Positions 10,326-18,013 of a DNA stretch of 64,000 nt are shown here, in pieces. The position numbers were made by a program, and so were the translations under genes. The notes under the pieces are model-generated. The model was not told where the DNA came from. It saw only the letters and a list, made by a program, of their open reading frames with translations, and searched no databases. The DNA is from Psychrobacter sp. JCM 18903 (GTDB lineage Bacteria > Pseudomonadota > Gammaproteobacteria > Pseudomonadales > Moraxellaceae). Each line of letters starts with the position of its first letter. The first letter of the stretch is position 1. The stretch covers positions 62,001 through 126,000 of the forward strand of contig NZ_BAWJ01000006.1 in assembly GCF_000586475.1 (NCBI RefSeq). Direction: 5' to 3'.

Positions 10326-12841
10326 TTATCCAAACGATTTATTGAACCACCAAAACCTTCCCATTAGCTGTAGGTTTGGTGGTTTTTTGGGTTTAGGTAG
10401 TGATGTTTTAGCATCGCCCGTGGCCTTGTTTTCAGGGTTGCTGTTATCGCTTTCAGGATGGGCAGTCGTCTCATTACCCTCAGTAAAGGCGTTATGCGCT
10501 TTATCATATTGAATATCACTACTATAAGGAATGCTATTGAGCTCCTCATCTATCAGCCCATCATCGAGTTCAATGGTTTTTTGGTACTGATATGATTGGT
10601 GGTGCTGTGTGTTTCCCGGCTTTTTAGCGCAGCGTCAGTGTCAGCATTTGAGATGTTATTATCGTAATCTATGTCTGTGATAGCCTGTTCATTTTGCATG
10701 CTTTTTTGCTTGGATTTAGGTAGGATTTTTACATCAGACAAACGCCGCACGACATAATTATTGGGAATAGTTTGTCCCCCTTTATGAGCGCTGGTATCGT
10801 CAAAGATCATATGTCCTTGACTGTCGATACGAGCATACTTCATTGGCTTATCACGTGGCCAGAAAAAGTCTGAAGGATGGGTAAGCATATGGCTGAAAAG
10901 CTGCTTGGTTAAACGACTCCACTCCATGAATTTGACTTCTTTAGAGCGCAGTGCCACAAATAAGGCGAGCGAAAAGCTGACCATGAGGTTCACCATGCCG
11001 ATAAGGGCAACGCCTAAAATAGAAATAAACACAATCTGCCAATCCCACTGGTTGGCAGATATATTAAACAGTCCATGCGCCAAATTCGCCGAGGCAAACG
11101 CAATGTGGCGAATATCAATCGGTAAGCCAAATAAATAGCCAATTGTTGCAGTGCTACCTAAGAACACCCCGAACAAGAAATTGCCCATAATGGCGCCAAG
11201 GTTGGCTTCTATAAAACCGCCTAAACGCTGTAACCAAGTTTTTGGTAGTAGGTATTGAAGTAGTTTGTGGCGCTGAATACGGGCACCGATTTGGTTGTAG
11301 ACCGCCAAGTTATCGTAGTAACCAGCAATAAGACCCGATAAAAATAAATAGACGCCAGCAATGGCCGCATGGGGTAGTGCCAGTGAATGAAAGGGGTCAA
11401 GATCATGCAGTAAGTGTGCAGCCTTATCGGTATTGATCATCGGTGCACCAGTATATTGTAGCCATGCAAAAGAGATAATCAGAGCGACTGGTATCGCTAG
11501 CATAATATTACCCATAATCGCCACAAACTGGGTACGTAAAATATCGACCACCAACTCTGATAGTTTATTTAACTGGTGTGACTTTTTGCCAGAACCGTCC
11601 GAGATAGTAGAGGCAATTGCCGCCGCCGTCATAGCAGGCTGTTTGGTAGCAACTGTACCATGAACGATATGGATAAAAACAAAACCCAATCCATAAATCA
11701 TACTATTTACAAAGGCGCGTCCCATCGGTGCAAGGGCTAGGTTATAGGCTAATATCTTAAGCGTTGCCATAAAAGCAATAATAAAACCACCAATAGAGGC
11801 TTTCTTGAACATTTTTTGGTAGCCCGATTTATCGGTACTAATATAATGTTCACCCACACGGCTGGCATTTTCAGTGACTTTGCGCGACAGCAGCTTGGTA
11901 TTATTATCAATTAAGTATCCAATACTATAACGGCGGCTCGCAGTGGTAATCAGTGCTTGAATCAACTCAATGAGCGCCTGATCACGCTTATCATAATTAT
12001 CTGCTACCAGTTCAGTTAGGATGCGCATACGCTGCAAACTTTGGTCTAAACGCAGCATCATATTGGTCAGGCGAATAGAGATCCCCGTTTTATAAATTCG
12101 CTTGCGTATGGTGGCAACGATATCTTCGCATTGTTCAATCATGACCAGTAACGGCGCAGGATCTACCGCTTTTTCGGGCGTAATATCTGTTAAAGTATCA
12201 AGCTCATGCGCTTCTCGGTACTGATTGACGTATAAGACCGCCTCTTGATTTTGTGCCACAAATGACGCTGAATAATTCAGCATTTGCGGATAAAATTCCA
12301 TCAAATCTGGATGCAAGCCAATACCGCTGATACGGTATGACAAAATGATAATCGCATTCAAAATACTGTTTTTTGCTGTCGCAACTAAGTTTAAATGCTG
12401 CTCATCGACTTTGAGTAGCTCAACCAGTTCATCCCATTTGTCTTTTTTAATATTGGCAAGCCAGCGCTCATCAGAGCGTTTATCAAATAAATAACCGACC
12501 AATTCTACGACAGAATCTTCTTGTGGCAATAGCGGTAAAAAACGGTGCCCGATAAGGCGACGTAGACTATTAAAAAAGCCCTGATCCGACATGATGCCAG
12601 TATCGGTATATAAAGCAATTTGGCGATATTCAATAATCAGTTTTAAGACGAAACTTGACAGTCCATCTGCATATTCTGGATGTTGACGTAAAATATCAAT
12701 CAGCTCTTGAATGTTTTGATTGGCTAACGTGGGCTCTTTATCACTCACTCGTAGCTCATCGATTAAGCGCTTGAGTACCGCAGGATCTGGCACATCACTT
12801 AAGGCTGTAATCTGTTGTAAAATGTGTTTTATTTCTGACAC
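10326..12841 (-). CDS. SpecificRecomb-family polytopic membrane protein (frameshift near 3' end)
   Basis: This family is annotated as 'site-specific recombinase' (Gcr-like, PF10136). The sequence itself argues for an integral membrane protein. A soluble, helical N-terminal half of about 350 residues is followed by about six or more hydrophobic segments (e.g. FIIAFMATLKILAYNLAL, LAIPVALIISFAWLQY, LGVALIGMVNLMVSFSLAL), and no tyrosine or serine recombinase signature is visible. The frame stops at 10553, but one added A in the T-run at 10577-10582 (minus-strand A-run) continues an open frame for about 75 more codons to TAA 10326, ending LMGRFWWFNKSFG. That gives about 838 residues. Its function is unknown; a DNA recombinase role should not be assumed. 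Confidence 0.75.
10345..10388 (+). terminator. Terminator after apaH, inside the convergent gene's 3' end
   Basis: AACCACCAAAACC and GGTTTGGTGGTT form a stem with one bulged base, followed by six T on the plus strand. If the SpecificRecomb gene extends to 10326, the hairpin lies inside its coding end on the other strand. Confidence 0.6.
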
Positions 12842-13173
12842 ATTGCATCCCTTGTGGTGGTTATTTCAATCATTGTTATTATTGAGTATGAGCAAAGATA
12901 TAAGTGCTTTGAATGGCTATATTGGTTATCAATGTCGCGATATCTACCACTATTGATGGTTAGGTTTCTAATTTATAGCTCACTAATTTGGAAATTATTA
13001 GCTTTAAGCTTATTGGTTTCGGCGTTAAAGATATTTGTACCAATCTTAATGTTGTGACTTTGCGTTATTTTAATCGTAACAATGCCTGAGCGGTTAATTA
13101 TTTTGTTAGCAGTTATTTTGTGGCGCTCATTATATCGATTGTGGAAACCATCGCTGTGATGATATTTTTGGCA
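12842..13173. other. Intergenic gap before the integrated element
   Basis: About 330 nt of AT-rich sequence between the start of the SpecificRecomb gene and attL. Small ORFs here have no ribosome binding site or family likeness. It should hold the promoter of the leftward gene. Confidence 0.35.
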
Positions 13174-13198
13174 AAAAAAGGGACAGTAGCGTGAGTGT
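13174..13198 (+). repeat. attL: left copy of the terminal direct repeat
   Basis: AAAAAAGGGACAGTA is followed by GCGTGAGTGT. It matches 21606-21630 at 23 of 25 positions. The differences are at 13189 (G versus A) and 13195 (G versus C). Only the right-hand copy completes a hairpin. Confidence 0.75.
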
Positions 13199-13304
13199 GT
13201 TTTTTGATAATGCCTGATATCAACTGATAACTGTACAGCCTTTATTTTATATGACTTTGATGCTAATATGTCATCTGTGGTAACGTTAGAACTAATGTGG
13301 AAAC

Positions 13305-13337
13305 GGCTACCAAATGGCTACCAAAGTGGCTACCAAA
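13305..13337 (+). repeat. Three GGCTACCAAA arm-type repeats (left)
   Basis: Perfect copies of GGCTACCAAA start at 13305, 13316 and 13328, spaced 11-12 bp (about one helical turn). They lie about 110 bp inside attL and just upstream of the integrase start. Two more copies lie inside the right end. Position and spacing fit integrase arm-type binding sites, which may also let the integrase regulate its own gene. Confidence 0.65.
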
Positions 13338-13354
13338 ATATAGGTGATAAGACG

Positions 13355-14679
13355 ATGGCTAAAACAGACCTAACAACCGACACCCAAATTAAGAAAGTAA
13401 TCAAAGACACTATCAAAGCGGATAAAACGATTAGCTATCCTATAGCTGGCTATAAAGCTTAGAGATACGTATTAGACCACAAAAAGATAGCCAAGACGTT
13501 ACAGCCGACTTTAGACACCGTTATACACACCCTGTCACTGGCAAACGCCCTTATATGACGTTAGGGCAATACCCAGCGTTAAGCCTTGCTGATGCCCGTC
13601 AATACCACAGCGACAACATGCAGCTATTAGCTAAAGATATAGACCCAATAGAGCATAGGGACAGCTTAAAGCAAAAAGACATAACAGACCGTCAAAATAC
13701 TTTAAATTATTTTATTAACGAATGGCAGGAAATACAAAACAGCAAGAGCTTATCTCAATCGACTATTAAGAGCAATAAAATAATCATTAAGGTTATTCAG
13801 CAAAAGTTAGGGCATATGAAAGTTACAGACATTAGCCCTAGTATCGTTATTACGTTTATTAAGGACATACAGAAAAAGTACACGTACAAAGGCTTAACGG
13901 TAAAAACTATATTAAAGAGCATTCTACAAATCGCTAAAGCTCATATGGTCATTGAGTACAATCCAGCCAGCGACTTAGGCGGAACGCTCATTAAGCATAA
14001 AGTAAAGCACCGCCCATCATTAACACAGCCTAAAGAATTTGCGGAACTGCTAAAGGATATCGACCAGCTAGACGATACAAGCCAGCTATATAACAAAAGT
14101 ATATTACAGCTACTAGCACTTACGTTTGTTCGCATTGGTGATGTTTGCGCTATGAGGTGGGCAGATATTGACCTAAACGCCAAGCAATGGATATTAGAGC
14201 CACAGAAAGGGCAGGGACGGGGCGATATGGTGGATAGTGTAGTGATACCACTAGCACCGCAAACTATAGCTATATTAGAGAAGATACAGCCATTAACGGG
14301 CGATTATGATTATGTATTCTATAATTCCAGACGCAAGAAAGCACCATATCATCATGCCCAAGAAGTTAACAAGCTACTGAACAGCCCAGCTATGAATAAC
14401 GGTAAAGGCTATCAATACATTCACAGCCCCCACGGTTTTAGAGCCAGTGCAAAAACTATGCTGATGGAACGACTAGGTTATGATGAACTGATAACCGAAA
14501 TGCAGTTAGGTCATGCAATGCTTAATAAATATGGCAAAGCATATAGCCGTTTTGAGTTTTCGGACAATAGAACGCGCATGATGAACGACTGGGCGAACTA
14601 TTTAGACAATATCAAAGCTGGCAAGTTTGATAATGTTATTCATGCTGATTTTAAGAATAAAAAACAACATCAAGCCTAA
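13355..14679 (+). CDS. int: Tyrosine-type site-specific integrase, P4-like (one frameshift)
   Basis: Catalyses integration and excision of the element. The N-terminal arm-binding domain (DUF4102-like) includes YMTLGQYPALSLADAR. The core-binding domain follows at roughly 95-200. The catalytic domain has the first Arg in FVRIGDVCAMRW, HGFRASAKTML (HxxR), LGHAMLNKYGKAYSRF with the conserved LGH, and the nucleophile Tyr in the C-terminal segment. ATG 13355 follows AGGTGAT at a good distance. The frame breaks near 13458. Restoring one G (AAAGGC for AAAGC) reads AGYKGLEIRIRP and gives about 441 residues. The P4 family often uses tRNA genes, yet no tRNA is present here. Confidence 0.92.
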
Positions 14680-14796
14680 AACAGCACTGCCATAACTGAC
14701 AAAACCCCCATATTAGACAGTTTTAACCAGTTTTGACGGCTCAAGGGCTGTCATACCACTTGTGAGGCTAGGTAGTCATGAACCGAACGACAGCGA

Positions 14797-14856
14797 TTTA
14801 CACCCTTATGCTGTCAGCGCCTCACTCCTACTTTTTTTAAGGGTGTAGGGTGTAAA
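14797..14856 (+). promoter_or_regulatory. Inverted TTTACACCCTTA / TAAGGGTGTA repeats before the 325-residue gene
   Basis: TTTACACCCTTA (14797-14808) is mirrored by TAAGGGTGTA (14838-14847) and by GGGTGTAAA (14848-14856), directly before ATG 14858. This arrangement suggests an operator overlapping the translation start. The binding protein is unknown. Confidence 0.4.
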
Positions 14857-14857
14857 C

Positions 14858-15835
14858 ATGATTAAGTATTTATCTATTGATGAGGCTATCTTGATTGCTG
14901 AGAATAGAATTAGAGGCTCAATGTTTGAAACAGTAGGAGCAAAACAGTTTTTAGAAAGATTTATAAATAAAGGGCAATTAATACCAGTTTTTTATTTTAA
15001 TGGCTATGGAGTTTTAAACCTCAATGTTTCACTAGATGACATGGAAATGAAAAACATATGGCGCATAGAGGGTTATTTTTTAGATAAACATGCTTATTCT
15101 TTGGATAACTCAGGTGCATTTAGGCGCTCAAATTCAAATATAGAGTCTGCATTTAAAAACCTAAGCAATAGTATTTTTAGACTTAGATATAATTCTGGAA
15201 TTTTGCACGAGGTTTTAACAAGTCGTTTCGTTGGCACTGATGAGGCAGCAAAGCGAATAAATAAAACTAATGTAGATGATGATGTATTCCTTAAAAATAG
15301 ACATGTTACCTTATTCAATGATGAGCCAATATATGAGGGGCGTTATGACTATGAGGACATGGACGACACCATTGTCATAGATAGGGGTAATGTTTTCTTT
15401 GCTATTGAGGACATCAATAACATTTTGGAGCAGTTGCCAGTTAATGCAGGGCAGCACATAGCCGCCCCAGCAATGACCGCCGCGCCATATCAAAACAATA
15501 GCCAAGACAATCAACGTATAGCCGAACTCACAAAGCAGCTAGAACAAGCCCACGCCGATAATGATTTATTAAGAAAGAAACTAGACGATCACAAGGAGTT
15601 GCAGCCAAGCTCAACAGCCGCCGTTACTCGTCTATTAAACGTCTTATTCTATAAGTTAGATTATGACGTTAGCGCCCATTCAGGTACTTTAAACAAGCAG
15701 CTTATCGAATATTCAAAGCACCCAAGTGTTAATACGTCTATAAGCAAAGGTTTTCTTGTACAGTGGCTTAAAAGAGTACAGCAATTAAGGATAGACACAA
15801 AAACAGGGTCACATGACCGTCACACGCCCTTATAG
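14858..15835 (+). CDS. Element protein of unknown function, 325 residues
   Basis: Intact gene that I do not recognise. The N-terminal part (1-190) is mixed alpha/beta with no signal or membrane segment. A Pro/Ala/Gln-rich linker lies at about 200-215. The stretch from about 218 (RIAELTKQLEQAHADNDLL) looks like a short coiled coil, suggesting oligomerisation. The C-terminal 70 residues (TRLLNVLFYKLDYDV...) resemble a helical tail seen in other mobile-element proteins, though this is a weak impression. No good Shine-Dalgarno is seen. Inverted repeats precede the start and an operator-like repeat overlaps the stop. A role in regulation, phage interference or element maintenance is possible but not shown. 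Confidence 0.6.
   Translation: MIKYLSIDEAILIAENRIRGSMFETVGAKQFLERFINKGQLIPVFYFNGYGVLNLNVSLDDMEMKNIWRIEGYFLDKHAYSLDNSGAFRRSNSNIESAFKNLSNSIFRLRYNSGILHEVLTSRFVGTDEAAKRINKTNVDDDVFLKNRHVTLFNDEPIYEGRYDYEDMDDTIVIDRGNVFFAIEDINNILEQLPVNAGQHIAAPAMTAAPYQNNSQDNQRIAELTKQLEQAHADNDLLRKKLDDHKELQPSSTAAVTRLLNVLFYKLDYDVSAHSGTLNKQLIEYSKHPSVNTSISKGFLVQWLKRVQQLRIDTKTGSHDRHTPL
15806..15835 (+). repeat. Operator-like 30-bp repeat, copy A
   Basis: Begins GGGTCACATGACCGTCA and ends CCCTTATAG. It matches copy B at 16380-16409 in 23 of 30 positions without gaps. The differing bases keep the palindromic character (GTCACATGAC here, GTCATGTGAC in B). It overlaps the end of the 325-residue gene and precedes the Q-like gene. 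Confidence 0.5.
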
Positions 15836-15896
15836 ATAACCCAGCACTTGTACATACTGCTACACCTTATAACGCGTAAACTAAAGAGGTGGCAGC

Positions 15897-16315
15897 ATGG
15901 CGTACAGCTTAGATCTAGAGGTGCAAGACTTGTTAGCGTCTTGGGGTCATTGGGTATTGGCAGACGGTACAGGGTTAGGTTATACCAGTCCAATGGCTAT
16001 GTTAATGCGTGGGCATGTAGTAGAGAAAAGAAAAGCGCGTACTACCATGTTTATAACCGATGATGAGGCGTTAAAAGTTGAGGGGCTTATCACTATTTTA
16101 TGTGAGTATAAGCGTTAGAGGGCAAAATCTTACTATTGAAATATGTTGAGCGCATGAGTGCCAGTAGCATAGCCAAGCATTACTTAACGCCGCTTAAGTA
16201 CGGCAAAGACAGTGAAAAGCAAGTCAGCTCATATCAAGCAGCCCAATACATAGCGAACGCGGAGGGGTTTATAACAGGCTTGATATTGAATAAAAACTAC
16301 AAGCAAAACAAGTAA
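15897..16315 (+). CDS. Q-like phage antitermination protein (one frameshift)
   Basis: The first piece (15897-16118) has LLASWGHWVLADGTGLGY, the tryptophan/glycine-rich start of the phage antiterminator Q/DUF1133-like families, then TDDEALKVEGLI. Restoring one T at 16115-16116 continues into LEGKILLLKYVERMSASSIA and a C-terminal helix with YIANAEGFITGLI, ending at TAA 16313-16315 (139 residues). The pattern of acidic DDEA, a central helix, a helix-turn-helix-like segment and a final AExxxxGL matches that group. Such proteins control late transcription in phages and satellites. AGAGGTGGCAGC precedes ATG 15897. Family placement is from memory of motif order and is moderately sure. Confidence 0.6.
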
Positions 16316-16335
16316 TGACATGAACAGAATATAAC

Positions 16336-16362
16336 AGCCTTGCAGCAATGCAGGGCTTTTTT
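16336..16362 (+). terminator. Intrinsic terminator after the Q-like gene
   Basis: AGCCTTGCA-GCAA-TGCAGGGCT with one G-U pair, followed by six T. Confidence 0.8.
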
Positions 16363-16379
16363 ATTGCCTATCAAAAATA

Positions 16380-16409
16380 GGGTCATGTGACGGTCATGTG
16401 ACCTTATAG
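16380..16409 (+). repeat. Operator-like 30-bp repeat, copy B
   Basis: Contains two tandem GGTCATGTGAC half-palindromes followed by CTTATAG. It lies about 75 nt before the AlpA-like gene and partner copy A lies at 15806-15835. It is a likely binding site for an element-encoded regulator that controls the replication operon. Confidence 0.5.
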
Positions 16410-16483
16410 CACCCTCCTATCAAAAGCTAATATGCAAACTCCAGACCACGCCAAACAATGGCAGACAATAGGAGTTAATCAGC

Positions 16484-16720
16484 ATGACCCAATCGACAGA
16501 CAACACCCAGACACCCCCAGCAATCCACCCAGACGGGCAAATGCGTATTAAGCAAGCCGCCGCCTTAATTGGTGTAAGTCCGCTTACTTTGCGTAGATGG
16601 TGGCAAGCCGAGCCGCCCAAGTTTATCAAGCCGTCAAACGTCAATGGCATTTTGCTATTCAAGAACAGCGATATTCTGGCATTTATTGACAGCCAACACG
16701 CTAACAGTGATGAGGTGTAA
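16484..16720 (+). CDS. AlpA/excisionase-like HTH protein
   Basis: 78-residue intact gene. A disordered Thr/Pro-rich N-terminus is followed by a MerR/AlpA-type helix-turn-helix: MRIKQAAALIGVSPLTLRRW at about 20-39, then a short wing (FIKPSNVNGILLFKNSDIL). Proteins of this kind activate satellite genes or act as excisionases. AGGAG lies about 10 nt before the ATG. It is the first gene of a tightly packed run through the DUF3987 gene and sits directly downstream of operator-like copy B, so autoregulation is plausible. Confidence 0.75.
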   Translation: MTQSTDNTQTPPAIHPDGQMRIKQAAALIGVSPLTLRRWWQAEPPKFIKPSNVNGILLFKNSDILAFIDSQHANSDEV

Positions 16721-16723
16721 CCG

Positions 16724-16954
16724 ATGACTAAACAAACTCAAAACCAAATCATCAAAGAGCACTTGCTAACAGGGCAGCCAATCACATCATGGCAAGCAAT
16801 CACTGAATACCGCATAACGCGCCTTGCTAAGTGTATTCATGAGCTTAGAAAGGCAGGCATGAATATCCAAAGCAAAACCGTTAAGGATAACGGCAAGCAT
16901 TTTAGCCGCTACTGGGTTAATAAGGCAGACGATGAGGTGAACAACTATGAGTAG
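16724..16954 (+). CDS. Winged-helix HTH protein
   Basis: 76 residues, intact, starting 4 nt after the preceding stop, with GAGGTG upstream. The sequence IIKEHLLTGQPITSWQAI followed by YRITRLAKCIHELRKAGMNI is the pattern of the short winged-helix domains (HTH_39 type) common near replication genes of phages and satellites. It probably binds DNA. Its target is unknown. Confidence 0.65.
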   Translation: MTKQTQNQIIKEHLLTGQPITSWQAITEYRITRLAKCIHELRKAGMNIQSKTVKDNGKHFSRYWVNKADDEVNNYE

Positions 16955-17222
16955 AGATGAACTTGTAAACGAGGTAATGGACAGGCTAAAAGAGCAAGGT
17001 TTTTTGATGATAACTGATGACTTTATCGACCAGTTAATCATTACCTTGCATGCCAATGTGACCATCATTAATACCATGACAGAACTTGCAGAAATAGAAA
17101 CTCAAATGTTAGGCAGCTTGTTACCTACAGGCAGCCGACAAGTGGAGTCATTAAAAAATCTATCTGTAAAAATAGCAGAGATAGCCTTTAACGTGGAGAA
17201 CGTAAGACATGAGCAAAGATAA
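16947..17222 (+). CDS. Small element protein, 91 residues
   Basis: Unrecognised. Its start overlaps the previous gene by 8 nt and its end overlaps the next, with GAGGTG before the ATG. Predicted mostly helical and acidic (MSRDELVNEVMDRLKEQGFL). No membrane segment or metal motif. Confidence 0.6.
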   Translation: MSRDELVNEVMDRLKEQGFLMITDDFIDQLIITLHANVTIINTMTELAEIETQMLGSLLPTGSRQVESLKNLSVKIAEIAFNVENVRHEQR

Positions 17223-17415
17223 CAAAACCAAGTTAAGAGCCGACTACAGGCAGCACAGCGACAACCAGCACCCCAAGCGCGGTAAGTTTAGCGTTATCGG
17301 TTTTATATCAATCATGGCTGGCTTGTTAATGCTGCTACTAATCGCCTCATGCGAGCGCGTCAACGTTCAAACAATCACAAAATCAAAGGTAACTAATCAT
17401 GCGTCACTTAAATAA
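17209..17415 (+). CDS. Small membrane or lipoprotein-like protein, 68 residues
   Basis: Unrecognised. A basic N-terminus (KTKLRADYRQHSDNQHPKRG) precedes one hydrophobic segment, VIGFISIMAGLLMLLLIASC, at about 28-48. The segment ends in a lipobox-like IASC, so the protein could be inner-membrane anchored or a lipoprotein. The cysteine lies late for a signal peptide of this length. GGAG lies before the ATG and the gene overlaps the previous one by 14 nt. Confidence 0.55.
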   Translation: MSKDNKTKLRADYRQHSDNQHPKRGKFSVIGFISIMAGLLMLLLIASCERVNVQTITKSKVTNHASLK

Positions 17416-17731
17416 CACCGCCCACGCCAGCCAAATTAAAACCATCAACATGACAACCGCCGATGATGACGAAGTGATTTTAATGCCGTCTATCATGTTG
17501 TCCGATATTGCATGTGATATAAGCGGCGCTATTACCGTCCTGAACGATGTTGGCACACTCTTAAGCCTTATCTATCAACAAGGCATTACACCCCAACAAG
17601 CGGCAAGCATGGCACGCCTAACACACGATGCCGCCGACACATGGGCAAACTTACTTTGCAGCTCGCTAAACACTCTTAACGAGCCATTAGCCCAAAGTGT
17701 TTTTGGTGAGGTGGCAGCTCATGACGACTGA
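17399..17731 (+). CDS. Small element protein, 110 residues
   Basis: Unrecognised soluble protein. It overlaps the previous gene by 17 nt and the next by 11 nt, with AAGGT before its ATG. It is predicted helical, with a segment LLSLIYQQGITPQQAASMAR and two cysteines. The tight packing argues that it is translated. Confidence 0.55.
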   Translation: MRHLNNTAHASQIKTINMTTADDDEVILMPSIMLSDIACDISGAITVLNDVGTLLSLIYQQGITPQQAASMARLTHDAADTWANLLCSSLNTLNEPLAQSVFGEVAAHDD

Positions 17732-17900
17732 TAACGACAACCCTAAAACATTCATGCACGCTCAACTTGCCTATGCGAAGTCAAAGCAGGGCAAAGAGCA
17801 GAAAAGAAAAGACGCACAAGGCGGGCGTTACTATCAAATCATGCAAGCTGCAAAACGCGCACAAGCTCAACATGACAGCGATAAGGAGGGCGAACAATGA
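17721..17900 (+). CDS. Small basic protein, 59 residues
   Basis: The start at 17721 (MTTDNDNPKTFMHAQLAYAK) is chosen because GAGGTGGCAGCTC precedes it and it overlaps the previous gene as its neighbours do. The sequence is Lys/Gln/Arg-rich (QGKEQKRKDAQGGRYYQI), which suggests nucleic-acid binding. No family recognised. Confidence 0.5.
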   Translation: MTTDNDNPKTFMHAQLAYAKSKQGKEQKRKDAQGGRYYQIMQAAKRAQAQHDSDKEGEQ

Positions 17901-18013
17901 GGCACTGCCCACAACCCAAACAGAGCCGCAAATATGCCAAGCGCAAAAACTATTACAAGAAGTATCGAGCAACGCGCCAGCCTAAGCAGACGCAAACGAG
18001 GGGTAAAAGATGA
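17897..18013 (+). CDS. Very small, highly basic protein, 38 residues
   Basis: A short gene with AAGGAGGGC 5 nt before its ATG, one of the strongest ribosome binding sites in the element. It overlaps the preceding gene by ATGA and its TGA overlaps the ATG of the DUF3987 gene (ATGA), so translation is coupled on both sides. About 40% of residues are Lys or Arg, as in SRKYAKRKNYYKKYRATR. Nucleic-acid binding is likely from composition alone. It could instead be mainly a leader that couples translation of the replication gene. Confidence 0.55.
   Translation: MRHCPQPKQSRKYAKRKNYYKKYRATRQPKQTQTRGKR

Noticed and set aside
10210-10549. Short ORFs on both strands between apaH and the SpecificRecomb gene
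   Set aside because: They are shadows of apaH and of the frame-shifted C-terminus of the SpecificRecomb gene.
12720-13057. Two overlapping plus-strand ORFs near the start of the SpecificRecomb gene
   Set aside because: No ribosome binding site, composition of a non-coding AT-rich leader, and antisense overlap with a real gene.
3400-13465. Frameshifts at AAGCTT sites (dnaB, integrase) as cloning-site artefacts
   Set aside because: AAGCTT arises in both cases from loss of G bases in AAGG(G)CTT-like sequence, and most other breaks are not at such sites.
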